Origin: Symsagittifera roscoffensis
Lineage: Eukaryota; Xenacoelomorpha; Acoela; Convolutidae
Assembly (NCBI RefSeq): GCF_963678635.1
Contig: NC_087070.1
Location: 45,427,467 to 45,491,466, forward strand
Length of the DNA: 64,000 bases
Direction: 5' to 3'
Positions 22,490-35,100 of this stretch are shown in pieces; within the stretch, counting starts at the first letter, position 1, and every line of letters starts with the position of its first letter. Both the position numbers and the translations under genes were made by a program. The notes below the pieces were generated by a model. It had not been told where the DNA came from and ran no database searches. It saw nothing but the letters and a program-made list of their open reading frames with translations.

Positions 22490-23155
22490 TTCATTCTCAT
22501 GATTTGTTGCAGCATAGACGATCATTTCTTTGTGCAGCAAATTTCAAGTCATTGAGGTAACAATACACTAGGCATCTCTGTTATGAGCGAGGACCATCCC
22601 GCTTTCACCTTGCCCCCATCAAAGAAAAACAATACTTAGCTTTGCTCCCAAAAAACTCTTCATTTCCAGACTCCAGGATTCGTAAAATCTAATTTCTGCC
22701 AACCATTGCCAGGTAGTTGATTAGCAATTGAGGCAGGTGTTTATGAAAGGATCAGCAAGCAAAAAGGGACGTTCCGACAACATTTGCAGATCTCGGTCAA
22801 ATTATTTTCCCTTGCAATTCATTCCAAGATTTGCGTAGCATCAATTCCCGCATTATATGGTTGTCTACTGGCCTCATCTGGGATCTCAAAACTCTCCTTT
22901 TCATCACTTTCCAAAATTCAATCGTTTGATGCCAGCTTGCGACTCCTGACGAGTTTCTATGATGTCCTTCTTGATCGTGTTTTTTGGCATCAGCTGAAGG
23001 TTCTTGTCAGCTTTCCACAATTGATCCAGGCTTGATCCATGTTTATTCCCCAAATGTTTGATCCAAACTTTGCCATGGTTTTACCGATTGATTTTAAAGC
23101 TTGTAGTTTTCGTGCTTATGCCATTGCTGAAAAATTGCAGAAAGCAATGACTCAT
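22490..23155. other. No gene recognised
   Basis: AT-rich DNA without recognisable coding, RNA gene or repeat structure. The short + strand frame near 22784-23035 lacks motifs and I treat it as chance. Confidence 0.4.
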
Positions 23156-23161
23156 CGCTTA

Positions 23162-23288
23162 CACTCTTAAATTTGTTCACGTGTTTTCACTTGAAAAATC
23201 ATGTGTTGTTGGAAGTCTTTATAGAGCTCCTAAATAAGAAACACATGAGCATGGCTTATGTTAAAACACGTGAAGATTTTTAAGAGTG
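23162..23288. mobile_element. 127-bp MITE with TA target-site duplication
   Basis: Terminal inverted repeats start CACTCTTAAATTTGTTCACG and end with the complement of CACTCTTAAAAATCTTCACG, so about 30 bp of each end pair up. The element is flanked by TA on both sides (23160-23161 and 23289-23290), the signature of Tc1/mariner-mobilised miniature elements. There is no coding capacity. Confidence 0.8.
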
Positions 23289-23574
23289 TACTGTCATATC
23301 TCAACAGAGATCGGGTGTCACTTTGAGTTAGATTCCGCGTCTTCCTCTTTCTCGCCAAAATACAGGAGACTAGAAATTTGCTAGGAAATGGGAGTTTGTT
23401 CTCATGATGTGAATCTTAATTTCGTCTACTTTAATAAAAACAAACTCAAAACTGTCCACCTGGACAATGTCTGAATTGAGGAACATTTCTTTATTCCTAC
23501 TTAACCTAATCAGACCGTCTTTATTAGAAATTATGACGTGTTCGATGTGAAATTGTCATCTAAAATGGTCAAGT

Positions 23575-23695
23575 TACTGTTCCACCCCTGTTCAAAATTC
23601 GCTGCCATCGCTTCAATAACAACAACCTTCATGATAAACATTGTCAGTTATGGCATTGCGTTTGTGAAGTCAAAAAGTAGACCCCCTCTCTCTTC

Positions 23696-23747
<52 letters not shown>

Positions 23748-23760
23748 TTTTCATTGAACA
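23575..23760. repeat. (CT)n microsatellite with a shared left flank, copy 1
   Basis: A pure and near-pure CT tract at about 23690-23748 follows a ~110-bp sequence containing TCATGATAAACATTGTCAG and GGCATTGCGTTTG. A diverged copy of the same flank precedes the CT tract at 26540. The 95-codon frame with a Ser-Leu run is a product of the microsatellite. Confidence 0.8.
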
Positions 23761-23829
23761 GTCCACACCAATTTTCTGGCACTAGTCATAATGAGATGGC
23801 AGCTACTACCCTCAGCCCGGGCTGACGTC

Positions 23830-25060
23830 CATCAAAGAAAAATGCTTGCCATACAATTTTATATATGGCGACTATGGAAAGAATGCTTATCATACAATTT
23901 TCATACAAAATTTAAAAACTGTATTAAACGTTTTTAGAGAAATACTTCTGTTCTATTTCCAACTTTTGAATCTTTCTGCTCAATAAAAACATGATTTTGA
24001 TTTTGGTCAAAAAATGCTTCTCATAATGTTTTCATATATGAAAATTGTATGATAAGCATTTTGCAATAGAAAAAAAAATCTTCAAGATAAATTTAACGAT
24101 GTTTCGGGATGAATTTACATGAGTTTAAAAAAATATTTATTGAAAGAAAAAAATTTGACTCTCAAAAACATGAGTTTAACTTTGGTCAAAAGATGCTTAT
24201 CCTATAATTTTCATATATGAAAATAGTATGATATGCATTTTTCCATAAGCAAAAACACAAATTTGAGGTAAGAACTTTTTAATCCCTTTTTGGGTTGCAA
24301 ACTTGTTTTTCTGCTCAAACTTAAATTTTTGCGAAAAAACTTTTTGCAAGCAAAATTTGACTTTTTATTTTTATAACGTAGTCCAGGATAAATTTTTAAC
24401 ACATAAAATCCAAAAATCACAAAAAAAAATGTTTTTTTTTGTAAACACGATTATGATTTTTTTATTTCATTTGCTAAGATAAAAATAAATTTGAAAAAAA
24501 CAGGCCTTTTTTCTCAACTCCCAAAACTTTCAAACCAAAAATTGTCTAGCCGTATACAAAAAGTTACATTTTTAATGTATAATTCCCTGTAAAAATGTAA
24601 AAATTAACGTAGGTGGATAAAATCACCAAATGCAATTAATCTGCGTTGTAGTTGCCAGTTACACTCTGGGTTTTCTTATGAAAAAAAATCCAGGGTTGGT
24701 GTTTCGGATGAAAAACAAAATTTCAAAACAAATATTCTTTGTTATTTTCATTTATGGAAAAAATGCTTATCATACAATTTCATAGTATGGAAACAATGCC
24801 TATCATAATATTTCATAGTATGGAAACAATGCCTATCATAACATTTCATAGTATGGAAAAAAATGCTTATCATACAATTTCATAGTATGGAAACAATGCC
24901 TATCATAATATTTCATAGTATGGAAACAATGCCTATCATAATATTTCATAGTATGGAAAAAATGTTTATTATGCTATTTTCATAGTATTTTTTTGGTCTA
25001 AGAAATAGTATGATAAGCATTTTTTTGATAATATGAAATAGTATGATAAGCATTTTTTGT
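23830..25060. mobile_element. ~1.2-kb inverted-repeat element (non-autonomous DNA transposon)
   Basis: The left end begins with AAAAATGCTTGCCATACAAT and the right end is the complement of AAAAAATGCTTATCATACTA. The words ATGCTTATCATACAATTTTC and GTATGATAAGCATTTTT recur in both orientations inside. No reading frame of transposase type is seen. The interior also contains long AT-rich spacers and the tandem array at 24755-24985. It may be several nested or tandem MITEs rather than one element. Confidence 0.6.
24755..24985. repeat. 33-bp tandem array inside the inverted-repeat element
   Basis: About seven units of TTTCATAGTATGGAAA followed by CAATGCCTATCATAATA or AAATGCTTATCATACAA. Two unit types alternate, suggesting a higher-order repeat. 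The unit contains the same ATGCTTATCATAC word as the element's ends. Confidence 0.85.
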
Positions 25061-25302
25061 CAACCCGGGAGGTTTCACTTTTTCCACGAACCCTGTGAGG
25101 GGTCGCTCTTTATCTAGTTGTCAAATGGCCTCTAGGAGGCAGCTATATTTAAAACTTGTCTGCTCTCATTGACCCGCAGGCTTAAGTTCAAGGGAGCAGT
25201 TTTGAGGGTTCGAGAAATAATATTCTCTTTATAAGGTTTTAGGATAGAGCCACATCTCCATAATTGTCATTTTAACCATTTTCTCCTAACTTTTAATCTT
25301 TA

Positions 25303-25494
25303 AGACTATTTATTCACGAGGGAAAGGACCAACATACAAGATGTAGAGCTCATCACGGATAACAGCTGTTGTGCCTCTGCTTAAGAACTACATGCAATTT
25401 TTTTGGTTATTTTTCTGGGCTAATAATGTTGCCTCACCCTCAAGCTACGAGCCCGGATCATGGTAGGGCCTCGAACGTCCAACACTTCACCGCC
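25303..25494 (-). mobile_element. tRNA-derived SINE, family 1, copy 1
   Basis: Read on the - strand from 25494, it has a tRNA-like head GGCGGTGAAGTG and a box B-like CGTTCGAGGCC (about 25467-25477). The body has TACCATGATCC ... CTTGAGGGTGAGGCAACATT ... AGCCCAGA, and the tail TTGGTCCTTTCCCTCGTG. A second copy with the same order of words is at 42872-43080. Confidence 0.75.
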
Positions 25495-25499
25495 GCTTT

Positions 25500-26430
25500 C
25501 CTTTTCTGTGTCAAATCATACTGAACCAATGAGCATACTCAAAAAATAAACATATCCGTGCCCTAAAAATATTGCAGCCAAGTGTATTTCCAAAAGAATA
25601 ACCGGATCGAAATTTGGCGAGGTGGAATGGAATCAAATTTCTATTTTTTCAAATAACTTTGTTTGTAGTGATTGAGTTGCTCAAGTTTTGTTTCTGCCTG
25701 TCAAATCAATGGGATTAAAGTAAATACTTGAAAGCAGTCATGGTACTTTAAGCGAACAAAAAACAATTGTAACTTTTTTGAGACTAACCTTGAAGACTGA
25801 AAACAGGTAGTTTTAGCCATTTTTTGTTTTCGGTCAAAAATCTTTCGGCAACATTTTTGCTTCTATTTTTAACAATCAAAATTGAAAAAAGTGAAACTTT
25901 CGAAGTTTTCCAGTCAAAATAAGTCAGATGCCGAGGATTTAAGCTGCTTAAGCAATATAGAATACTTTCACAAATCCCTAAGAAAACTGAACCTTAAAAA
26001 TTCATAAACTGAAAAGTAAAACCTAAGTTTTTTCTTCGTTATCCATTTTATAATATTATAGATATGAAAAATTCAGATTTAAAAAACAAATCCCAAAAAC
26101 TAACTTTTTGCCTAAAACCAACTGGGTTAAATGTACTCGGTATCATTCAAAAAAGTTTATAAATCAGTTATAATTTTTTTTCACAACGGTCGTCAGTTTT
26201 TGTGTGAGCACAATTTACAGCTATTCTCGTAAGCGATTCCTTCCGTACTTGTCCTCTGATTCAAATCCATTCCTCGTAATCCTACATCTATCCCTTCTAT
26301 TTCATTTTGGCTAAATTTTGGGTCTCTTAAGTTTTTTTCATTCTCAATATTGGCGTATGACAACCTAATTTTTAGCAAAAATGGACTTAAGCTTAAATAG
26401 AGATCACATGACTATTCGATCAAAAAACCA
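25500..26430. other. No gene recognised
   Basis: AT-rich DNA with no convincing exon. A 61-codon - strand frame at 26193-26378 has no motif and lacks good splice context. Confidence 0.4.
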
Positions 26431-26449
26431 TAACAAGCTTGCTGTTTCA

Positions 26450-26539
26450 GCTACTACATCACATTTATTGTCATCGCTTCAACAGCACTCTTCATGATAC
26501 ACGCTGTCAGCTCTGGCTTTGCGCTTGGGGTGCCAACAA

Positions 26540-26615
<76 letters not shown>
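26450..26615. repeat. (CT)n microsatellite with a shared left flank, copy 2
   Basis: A CT tract (about 26541-26610, interrupted by TTTCTTTC) follows TCATCGCTTCAACAGCACTC, TTCATGATACACGCTGTCAG and GGCTTTGCGCTTGG, the same order of words as before the tract at 23690. Confidence 0.8.
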
Positions 26616-26617
<2 letters not shown>

Positions 26618-26619
26618 TG

Positions 26620-28780
26620 CTAAAGACGAATCTCCAGTAACCTTAATTCCGAATCTATGAAAGATAAATAGACAACTTATAATCTACGAACTCAAAGCTC
26701 GAATGTTTCACCAACACTGGAGAATGATAACGCCGCTGGCAGGTATCAATTACTGGCCATCAAGGTCACTGCCACAACGGACTATAAACTGAACTCAGAA
26801 CTATGATAACATAAATATGTATATATGACATTTCCTCTTCTTTTAAAAATTTAAATGCATAATTGTAAAAAAAAATGAAAGGAAATTGTTTTAATAGTTA
26901 ATTGAGTTTTAGACCGTACGATCATCCCTCTCTCTGCGCTACGTGCCCAACTGCACGTTCAAATCAAGTTTGTATAATTTTGAGTTTTACTTTACTTTAA
27001 CATAGATAACACTGTATCCCGATCTTTCTCCGCTGGCGCTAGCTTTTCTCTTCCCTCGTAGTTAAAAATAGCATCGATCATTACTGATCCCATTTTTGTC
27101 ACTGCCGTTCTCTTAAGTTTGCTCCTCCTTCAGCCCGTATCATCTTGACTCTTGGAAACCTGACTAGAGCATAATCGGCTTTGTTTTTCGAACGAGCGGA
27201 GTAATTCCGGATTCGGTTATTTTATGCCCCAACCACTCGCATTCTAATTTTGCAAAGTTAAATTTTGGTAATTTCAGGACCATATTTTCTCGATCCAATT
27301 TTTGAAGAATTTTCTCGACGTAGAATTTTCTCGACGAAGTTTATCTGTAAAAACAAAATAGTGAAATTCATCCAAAATAATTTTTTTAAAAACTTTTTCA
27401 AGCATCGCATTCAGACAATTTGGTCACAGACAATTCAAGTAATTTCACTTTCAGACATTTCAGTCAACAAGAGTAAAACAATTTGGTCAAAGACTACGCA
27501 GACAGTTTCAACTTTTTAAAACGTGCGGGCAAAAATTTTTCACATGTTGAAAACATCAAAGCTTTGATAAGACGCCTGAGAATTAATTATTTTAAGTTCA
27601 TATAAAACAGACAAAATTATCAAAACCAAAATTTCCTGAGCATAATTGAATTTTATTCCAATCATAAGGTTTACAATATTGGAATAAGGGCTTAAAAAAT
27701 CGAACTCATCAAAGAACTGCACAATTCTTAAAAACTAATTATTTAACATGAAAGCAGGCCCAAAGTTGAGAATTTTACAGTCGGTTGAAAAAGGTATCAT
27801 CTTATTACGCATGCCACCTACTGGCCACACAGTTACGCTGTTAATCTTATCATGACATGATTATCTGCAACCGCCTATCATGGATCTTGGGTAGTTGGCT
27901 GAAACTAAACAGAAACAAACGCTTTTTCAAAAAAATATATGGTAATTGCGCTTAAAATTTTCCCTAACTTAAAACCAATACCGAGTTGAACGCCTTTTTT
28001 TGCAGATGTTTGGTACATTTACATGCTTAATGTTGATATATCTTCATTGGTAAATTTTCAAAAATTAAAAGTAAGGGTATACTTGTAAACTTAATGTTAG
28101 AGCCCTATACGTGAAACTTCACTGTAGATAGGTCTCATAAGGGACCATCACCAAACAAGATGTAAATTTTTTGCACAGGTTTTTAGAACAAGGTGCAATC
28201 ATTTAATGCAATGTTTGCGCACTAAAAAAAAACAAAAATCACAGAACGCAGCAAACATTGAAAGCCATTGGATATCGGCATGTCATAAATAAGAAAACTC
28301 AACGACCTCTTCTGCAAAACTCCTCAAGAGATAGCACGTCTACATAGAAAAAAATGATCCAGAATTTACGAAACAAATGCGGGATATCTGTACTTTTCGA
28401 TGAGGATATTTCGTAATATTCCTGGAAGATTTACAAGGTTCTGCTCGAACAAGAATTCGACATCGGCAGCATTCAACCCGTATTTCCCATTTATTTTCGG
28501 TTGATTGATCGTTATTTAATCTAAGGCTTCTTCGAGCCCAAGATGAGCTTTGGTCGTGTGGAAAGCTTCAAAAAATCAAACAATGACATCATCGCAAACT
28601 TAATTCAAACAGAGACAATTTTTTTGTTTATTTGAGAGAGCTTGCAAATTATTTTGGATCAACCGTACAATCCAACCCAACCGTAAAATTTTACCTAGCT
28701 AATTACTAATTTTGAAAATTAATTCTGTGTAAAACATCAAACTGATTTTTTTTTAATTTTTAAAATTTGGAAATTTCTTA
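26620..28780. other. No gene recognised
   Basis: About 2.1 kb of AT-rich DNA. Around 27280-27500 there are loose repeats of TTTTCTCGACGNAG and CAATTTGGTCA(A/C)AGAC, which look like decayed repeat material. Frames at 27265-27519 (+) and 27540-27722 (-) show no protein-family features. Confidence 0.4.
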
Positions 28781-28785
28781 TCATC

Positions 28786-29990
28786 CCCCCACACGCCATA
28801 TAAAATACGAAGTGATAGATTTCGCTCCTAGTAACGTATCAACTATGACAAATAGCCTGCTTCAACCAATTTGGAACGATTTATACGACAAATTAAATCT
28901 CTGCTAAGGTAAATAGCACTAAATATATCGAGTTAATTGTCCCAAGTTAACACAGACTATCATTGTTCCGACTTTCGTAACGAAAGTAACAAAATATTGG
29001 TGCTCGGGGTGAATTTTTTTATTCTTCAGACAAATTTTGACTTTTCAACTAGCCATTTTTGACGGAATTTATTATATCATTCAAAAAGGCTTGTTGTCCT
29101 GAGCTTAAAGTTGAAAGTTATTTCACCTGTGCTTATTTTTCGCAAAGTTATGGGGGTTTAAAGATTGCCATTTTGACCAATTTGGGGCAATAAACGAGCG
29201 ATAAATTTTGCGCTTTTAACGCGTAAGCGGAGATTTATTCCGCCTTAAGAAATCGTTCCAAATTGGTTGAAAGAAGCTTATTTGTCATAATTGTTTCATT
29301 ACTAGGAGCAAAATCTATCACTTTGTACTTGATATGGCGCGTGAGGGGCTGATTTTTACAAAAGAATCTCGAATTTTAGAAAAAACAACTCATTTTTATT
29401 CATTACATTTAATTTTTTCATGTTATTACTGCTCCATAGACCTTAAGAGGCAGTCGAAAAATTAAGAACAGTCTTGTTGTTCCGACTTTCGATACGAAAG
29501 TAATGAAATGTTTGTGCTCGGGGTGGGTTTGTATTTTCTTCAGACAAATTTCGACTTTTTAACTAGCCATTTTTGACGGAATTTTTTTATATCATTCGAA
29601 AGCCATTGTTGTCCTGAACTTAAATGGACCTGTGATCATTTTTCGTAAAGATATGAGGGTTTAAAGATTGCCATTTTGACCAAATTGGGACAATTAACGC
29701 GCGATATAATTCGCGCTATTAACGCGTAAGCGGAGATTTAATCCGTCTTATAAATCGTTCCAAATTGGTTGAACGAAGCTTATTTGCCATAATTGATTTG
29801 TTGCAAGGAAAGAAATCTATCTTTTTGTACTTTATATGGCGTGTGGGGGGATGATTTTCAAAACAAAAATTCAAATTTTGGAGAAAAAAAATTCATTTTA
29901 TTTTATTTCATTTAATTTTTTATGTTATTACTGCTGCTCCATAAACCTTAAAAGGCAGTCGGAACATTCAGGGCTTCGCCCTGATACGAG
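28786..29990. mobile_element. Palindromic repeat: inverted ~110-bp end plus two ~505-bp direct units
   Basis: Unit 1 (about 28945-29450) and unit 2 (about 29455-29960) share CCGACTTTCG-ACGAAAGTAA, GTGCTCGGGGTG, TTTTGACGGAATTT, GCGTAAGCGGAGATTTA, AATCGTTCCAAATTGGTTGA and the end TATGGCG(C/T)GTG.GGG. The segment 28786-28895 is the reverse complement of the TATGGCG ... TCCAAATTGGTT part of these units. The whole can therefore fold into large stems. No reading frame of interest is present. A non-autonomous DNA element with tandemly duplicated interior fits best. Confidence 0.75.
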
Positions 29991-30234
29991 CAGTCTTGTT
30001 TGTTTTTCTATTGCTTAAGTAAGCTTTAAATATAGCTTTTTAAGAAGCGAGTAAAATTCAGGAGAAAACATTTAAATTCTATCAATTCTACCAACTTGAT
30101 CATTTCATTATAGCTGCTGTGTGCGTTATTCCACTATGTATATTTTTACAAAATATAATTTATTAACCACTTATGTCAAAAGAAATAGAAAAGATGTTAC
30201 GCACTTTTGATCTCAAGGCACAATTTGATTCTAT

Positions 30235-30490
30235 TTGCAAAAGTTGGAAAAGAGTCAATGAACGAAAGAAAACATAAACAAAATACTGATTAGTTTTTTG
30301 AAAAATTTTCAACTTTCGAATTACAAAGAAAAACACATACATAGCCTGAAAGGTCTTTGAATTTGAAGAAGAACTTATTTTTGACACTTTTTTATTGATT
30401 TAACCCAAATTGAGAAAACTGGATCAATGTGTAAAACAAACAAATAAAAATCATCAAAACCTATAGAAGAAACTTCACTATGTTCATTGA
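30235..30490. repeat. CAGTTGGAAAAGAG repeat family, diverged internally deleted copy
   Basis: Contains AGTTGGAAAAGAGTCAATGAACG, AATTTTCAACTTTCG, TTGAATTTGAAGAA, GACACTTTTTTATTGATTTA and the end CACTATGTTCATTGA, in the same order as the copies at 33374-33671 and 43349-43757. Confidence 0.7.
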
Positions 30491-30499
30491 CTCTAAAAA

Positions 30500-31920
30500 G
30501 CCCAAAAGTGCTTAAGAAATCAAAACATACTAGAGCTATGATTATTAAACCACGACTCAAATTGTTTTTGCAAGTACTCTTAAGTTGCATTTTTCAATCA
30601 AAACGTCAAAACCTGCACATAGATTCAAAAAAGCAACAGATTATAAAACTAAATTTGATAAATTTGCAAATTGAATGATTGGCTAAGCCTGCTAAAAGGA
30701 ATGGCGAATGCCTACTAAATAAACGTAGATTCTGATGTGAAAATAGCACTTCTTCTATGAAGACTACACTAAATTAGCACAACTAATGATAAAAAACAAA
30801 CAGTGGTACTTTTTCGAGTATTTTTCTGAGCTGAGAGGGTTATTTTGATAAGTGGCTAAACCAAGGCAGGTCGCAATAACTGCTGCCTAAAATTTCCTCG
30901 AAATCTCATAAAAGTACCGCTGTTTGCATTGTTCACAACTAATGCTACTCAGAAGAAAATATTCTTCTGGAAAATCAGAATTAAATATTTGTAAGTGAAT
31001 CGAATTTTTTTTTTCAAGTGAACCTTTACAACAGAAGCTGTGAACAGATATGCCTATGAATAGGATTCAAATTACTGATATGCAAAATAAGACTATATTT
31101 AAGTTTTACAAAAAGCCATCATTTGTGAAATAAGAAATGCAACTTATTAAAATTGGGCAATATAGTACAAAGCAAATGAAACAGCATTAATTTATAGATA
31201 AAATATGACTCACGAATCCGGTGAAACTATGGAAAATTTATCTTAATTCAGATTAATTTTCGATTGAAATACACGAGCCGTTCAAAAATATCTTCGTAAC
31301 GTTGGTCTTTTCAATGCAAGACCACTAGCTAAGATCTTTTATGTTTAATCTTTTGTCTTCTATCTTTTTGATTATAAATCACCAGATTTCATAATTCAGA
31401 GGTATTACAAACGGTAACCTCGAACGCACTAAATAGCATCACCATTTTAGTTTTTAGTCGTTAGGTTCACTTTGTGTAGGTTAATGCTCTTTCATCTAAG
31501 TAATAATTAAGTTCACTTTGTGCCAAATTTGTGAAAAGGGTTGTTTGAGTTCTTTTCTATTCTATCTGTGTCACTGAATCTTCAGTTTCGTCATTTTTGA
31601 ATGCTCCCTTTTGAACTTCATGGTTACACGCACCTATATATCCATGACAGATTCAGAATCGGTCGATGGTCGCTGGTTGAGTCACTACTTCCGTATCTCA
31701 ATTTAACAAGACTTTTAAAGTGTTTTCATTTCAATTGTCGTACATGTTGATATCTGCGTAAATATCCGTTGGTTTCTTTTTTCTTTGTTCCGTTCTTTCT
31801 AACAGTTTGTCGTGCCAGCGTGAATTCATGCTATTTATCTGCATCTACCTATTTTCATTTTCGTCCTAATTTACAACACTGCCACTGGAAATTTAGGGAC
31901 ACTGGAACCAAAGCGAGAAC
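30500..31920. other. 3' flank of host gene 1; no further exon recognised
   Basis: About 1.4 kb of AT-rich DNA downstream of the last exon of the - strand gene. It would include its 3' untranslated region. I did not find a clear AATAAA in the expected orientation close to the stop, so the mRNA end is undetermined. Confidence 0.35.
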
Positions 31921-31925
31921 CTACT

Positions 31926-32133
31926 CTAGTGAACCCAGCTGGGCTGTCTTGGCGTTGGAGTGTTAACAACAGCCGAATTTCGATTAGCAGAGAGAGGAGA
32001 GTCTGTGTAGTTCTCTGTCTTCTGGGAGACTTGATTAGGTCTGTCTGAATCTTGAGGAGTGACTGATTCGAATCTCTTGACCATATTGCGCACAGAGGGA
32101 CTCATGTCTTCCCTGATTCCGGGAACAACGCTG
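31926..32133 (-). CDS. Host gene 1, last coding exon
   Basis: Acceptor TTTTTTGTAG after a long T tract. It needs one base, completing CA-C (His) from the previous exon. It reads SVVPGIREDMSPSVRNMVKR and continues FESVTPQDSDRPNQ to a TAG at 31926. The frame's C-terminus PRQPSWVH is immediately before the stop; a GTTCAC just before the TAG is a poor donor, so I end the gene here. Confidence 0.7.
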
Positions 32134-35100
32134 CTACAAAAAAAAAACAATCACTTTGAGACCAGGAATAAAATTATCCAAGAGTATATATATGCTAACA
32201 AAGCATCATGATCATCAACGCTGTCATCGTTTTGTTTAGTTGCTTGGTAGGTGATTCATCAACCTTCATCTAGGCCTAGTATTCAGTTTTGGGGTATTCT
32301 GTACATCTTCAGACTTAAGAAGTAGTACACTATTAGCGATGCATCACTAACATAGAATGGCAAGCTAGCCCACAAATGAGCTGAAATCCTGCGTAAAAAA
32401 ACTACATGGTCAAATGGCGGAAAAAACTATTTTACAAAAATTCACGATTTCTCTTAAATGCAAATTATTTTCGAAGAAACTGTCAATACGGCCTATTGTC
32501 AGCCTTAGCTGAGCATTAAATAGAAAAAAATTCAAAGCAGGAACAAAGCCGATAATACTTGCACCGACAATAAATATTGATTTACAAATTATTACAAGTG
32601 CGAGAGCAAGTGTATCGCAATGCAATGCGATAATATACTTTTTGCTACAAGTTAGCTCACAGAACTAGTCTCCTGGAGGTTTCTAGTTGAAGTGTAGTGC
32701 AACACCTTTTTTGAGCATCCTTTGTGAGACAAAAAAATCCTTGCTGAAAAATTCGATTTTTTTAATGCTCAGATTCTTTGCACATCATTTTTTGCATCCG
32801 TAGTGCCAAAAAAGATATGCTTAGAACATCAGTATAATAAAAATCAAATTAAAAAATTGATACGTCTCCCTTAGCATGGAAATTTTTTTGTACAACAAAG
32901 GACGTAATTTATTATGATGCAAACATGCTCAAAACAAATTGTTGCACTAAATATCCAACAGATACCTCAATATGAGTCCTGCGAGCAAATTTGTAACAGA
33001 AAAGTCATAGTATCCCATTGCAATACAAAAACACTCGCACTTGAAATAATTACAGAATCAATAATTATTGTTCCAAGTCAATGATCGGGACGAACTATAG
33101 AATTACTAGAATTTTCATTCCCGCTCAATTTTGACTACTGTCAGTAGAAGCAGTAGACCGGTCGTTTAATTTGAATTTCCAAGAATTTGAGCATGACAGC
33201 AAGTGAATGGAGTGCACGGGAATGAAATCTTATGATTTTGTTAAACTAGTTGCAATCCCGAAAAAAAATTCGATGTTCCGATTTGATAATCGCAAGAGTA
33301 ACAACTAAGTTAACAATTTTGATCAATTTGTCAAGAAAAAAGAAAAAAAGCAAAACAAAAAACAGCCAACAGACAGTTGGAAAAGAGTTAATGAACGCAA
33401 TTAAACAGAAAAAATCACTGACTTGTTTTTTTTTTGGAAAAATTTCAACTTTCCGAAGAAAAGATGGCCTTAAAGCTGTTTGAACTTCTAGAATAATGCA
33501 TATTTGACAAATTTTTGTCGTAACCGTTACACTTTCGCTGATCGATAGCGGATTGCCATACTTTTAAAAAAGGAAATGAAGTGAACTTCAAAAAAATGAT
33601 GAACGACGAAAAAGCATCGCGACCTATATAAGAGTCTGAACTATAGTCGACGACACTTAACAATGGAACTGAAAACAGTCTCATTGGCATATTTTAGAAA
33701 TAGCAGAGCTTTTAAATGGCCGGAAGAAAACGAGAACTTGAGGTCAAACAGAAACTTTTGAAAGTTTCGTTATTTGACACAGATGATGCCGCACTTGCAA
33801 CCACTAGTCAAAAATAGAAGGGTTCTAAAATTGCCAAAAAATGTAAACATTATTTGAAAAATCGAAAATTAACGTCATACGGGAATTGCACCGCCAATCT
33901 CCAGATTATGGATCATTTGTCTCCCTGACTGAGCTAATTGACCTGAGGTTCTTACAGAGTTCCCACATCATGCAACAGTTAAACAGTAAATACCAGGCGC
34001 TCCAAGACAAGCTACTAAATTGCTCACCAATGAAATTGAAAATAAAAATTGAATACAAATTTAACCGAATTACTTCGGGAAAAGTTGAGTAGTATTATAA
34101 CACTAGCATGTGCTTTTGTAAACCTCCAACCCATCCTCGGGAAAATTCTAGTTCTGGCGCAGAAACTTATGATTAATTTGATTCCGTTCTATTACTTACT
34201 GTCTATTTGGATCAATGCGGCCATGATTTTTGCCCGCAATGTAAGACGGAGTCTCCACCACCATCGACATTATCCTGGCACTATTCTTTCCGCTCAGCAA
34301 ACTCAAAGAGCCGTCTGTTTCGTCATAATCCGGAGCTGGAATTTGTCTCGGCTCTTTGATATTCGGCTTCACGTATGCAATCTGCTTTGCGAGCCGAGGC
34401 TGGTATTTTTCAGCTGCCGGTAGGATAAACGCAGTTGGTGAATCAAACGATTGCTCTGTAGATTTGTTCACATTTTCTTCAACAATTGACATGACTGAAT
34501 TCACGTAGCGACTAGTCTGCAAAGCCGAATCGTAATCAGGCGGAGGAATAATTTCACTGTTTTTCAAGTCTCCATGAACTTGTTGGACTGACTTTTTCTC
34601 TACTATTTTTGTACGACTATCAATGTCAATTATCTCGTGCAAGTCGACAACTTGTCCCATTACAACCTCATAAGGTTCAGAAGTATCTGGTTTCACTATA
34701 CCTTCAAAAGGTTTGTTGGCACTTAGGGGTAAAGTGGGAACTATTTTGATAGGAGACTGATTCTGATATTTATTAGGGGTACTGTTGTAATCGTCGTCTT
34801 CGTCTTCGTCCGACATATCGTAGTCTGGGTTTGAGAAAATCTCCTCGGGGGGATCTGTTTCCTCGTATGCATCTCGCTCTGGTTGCACTAAAATTTATTA
34901 AATTATTACAAGTTATCACTCATTGCACAAAATTATCATTTAACTTATTCTGACACAATAGCGGATTTAGGGGGGGACGTTCCCTTTTTAAGAGTTCGAC
35001 CCCCAAACGACCCAAAGAGTCTTTGCACTTTGTAATTTCTAGGGGGAAAACCCTTTTTGGCTTTTTTTTCAAAATTTTGCCTAAACCGCCCCTCTCAATA

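Noticed and set aside
23538-23825. 95-codon frame with a Ser-Leu run
   Set aside because: The run is the (CT)n microsatellite read as codons.
26439-26660. 73-codon frame with a Ser-Leu run
   Set aside because: Again caused by a (CT)n microsatellite.
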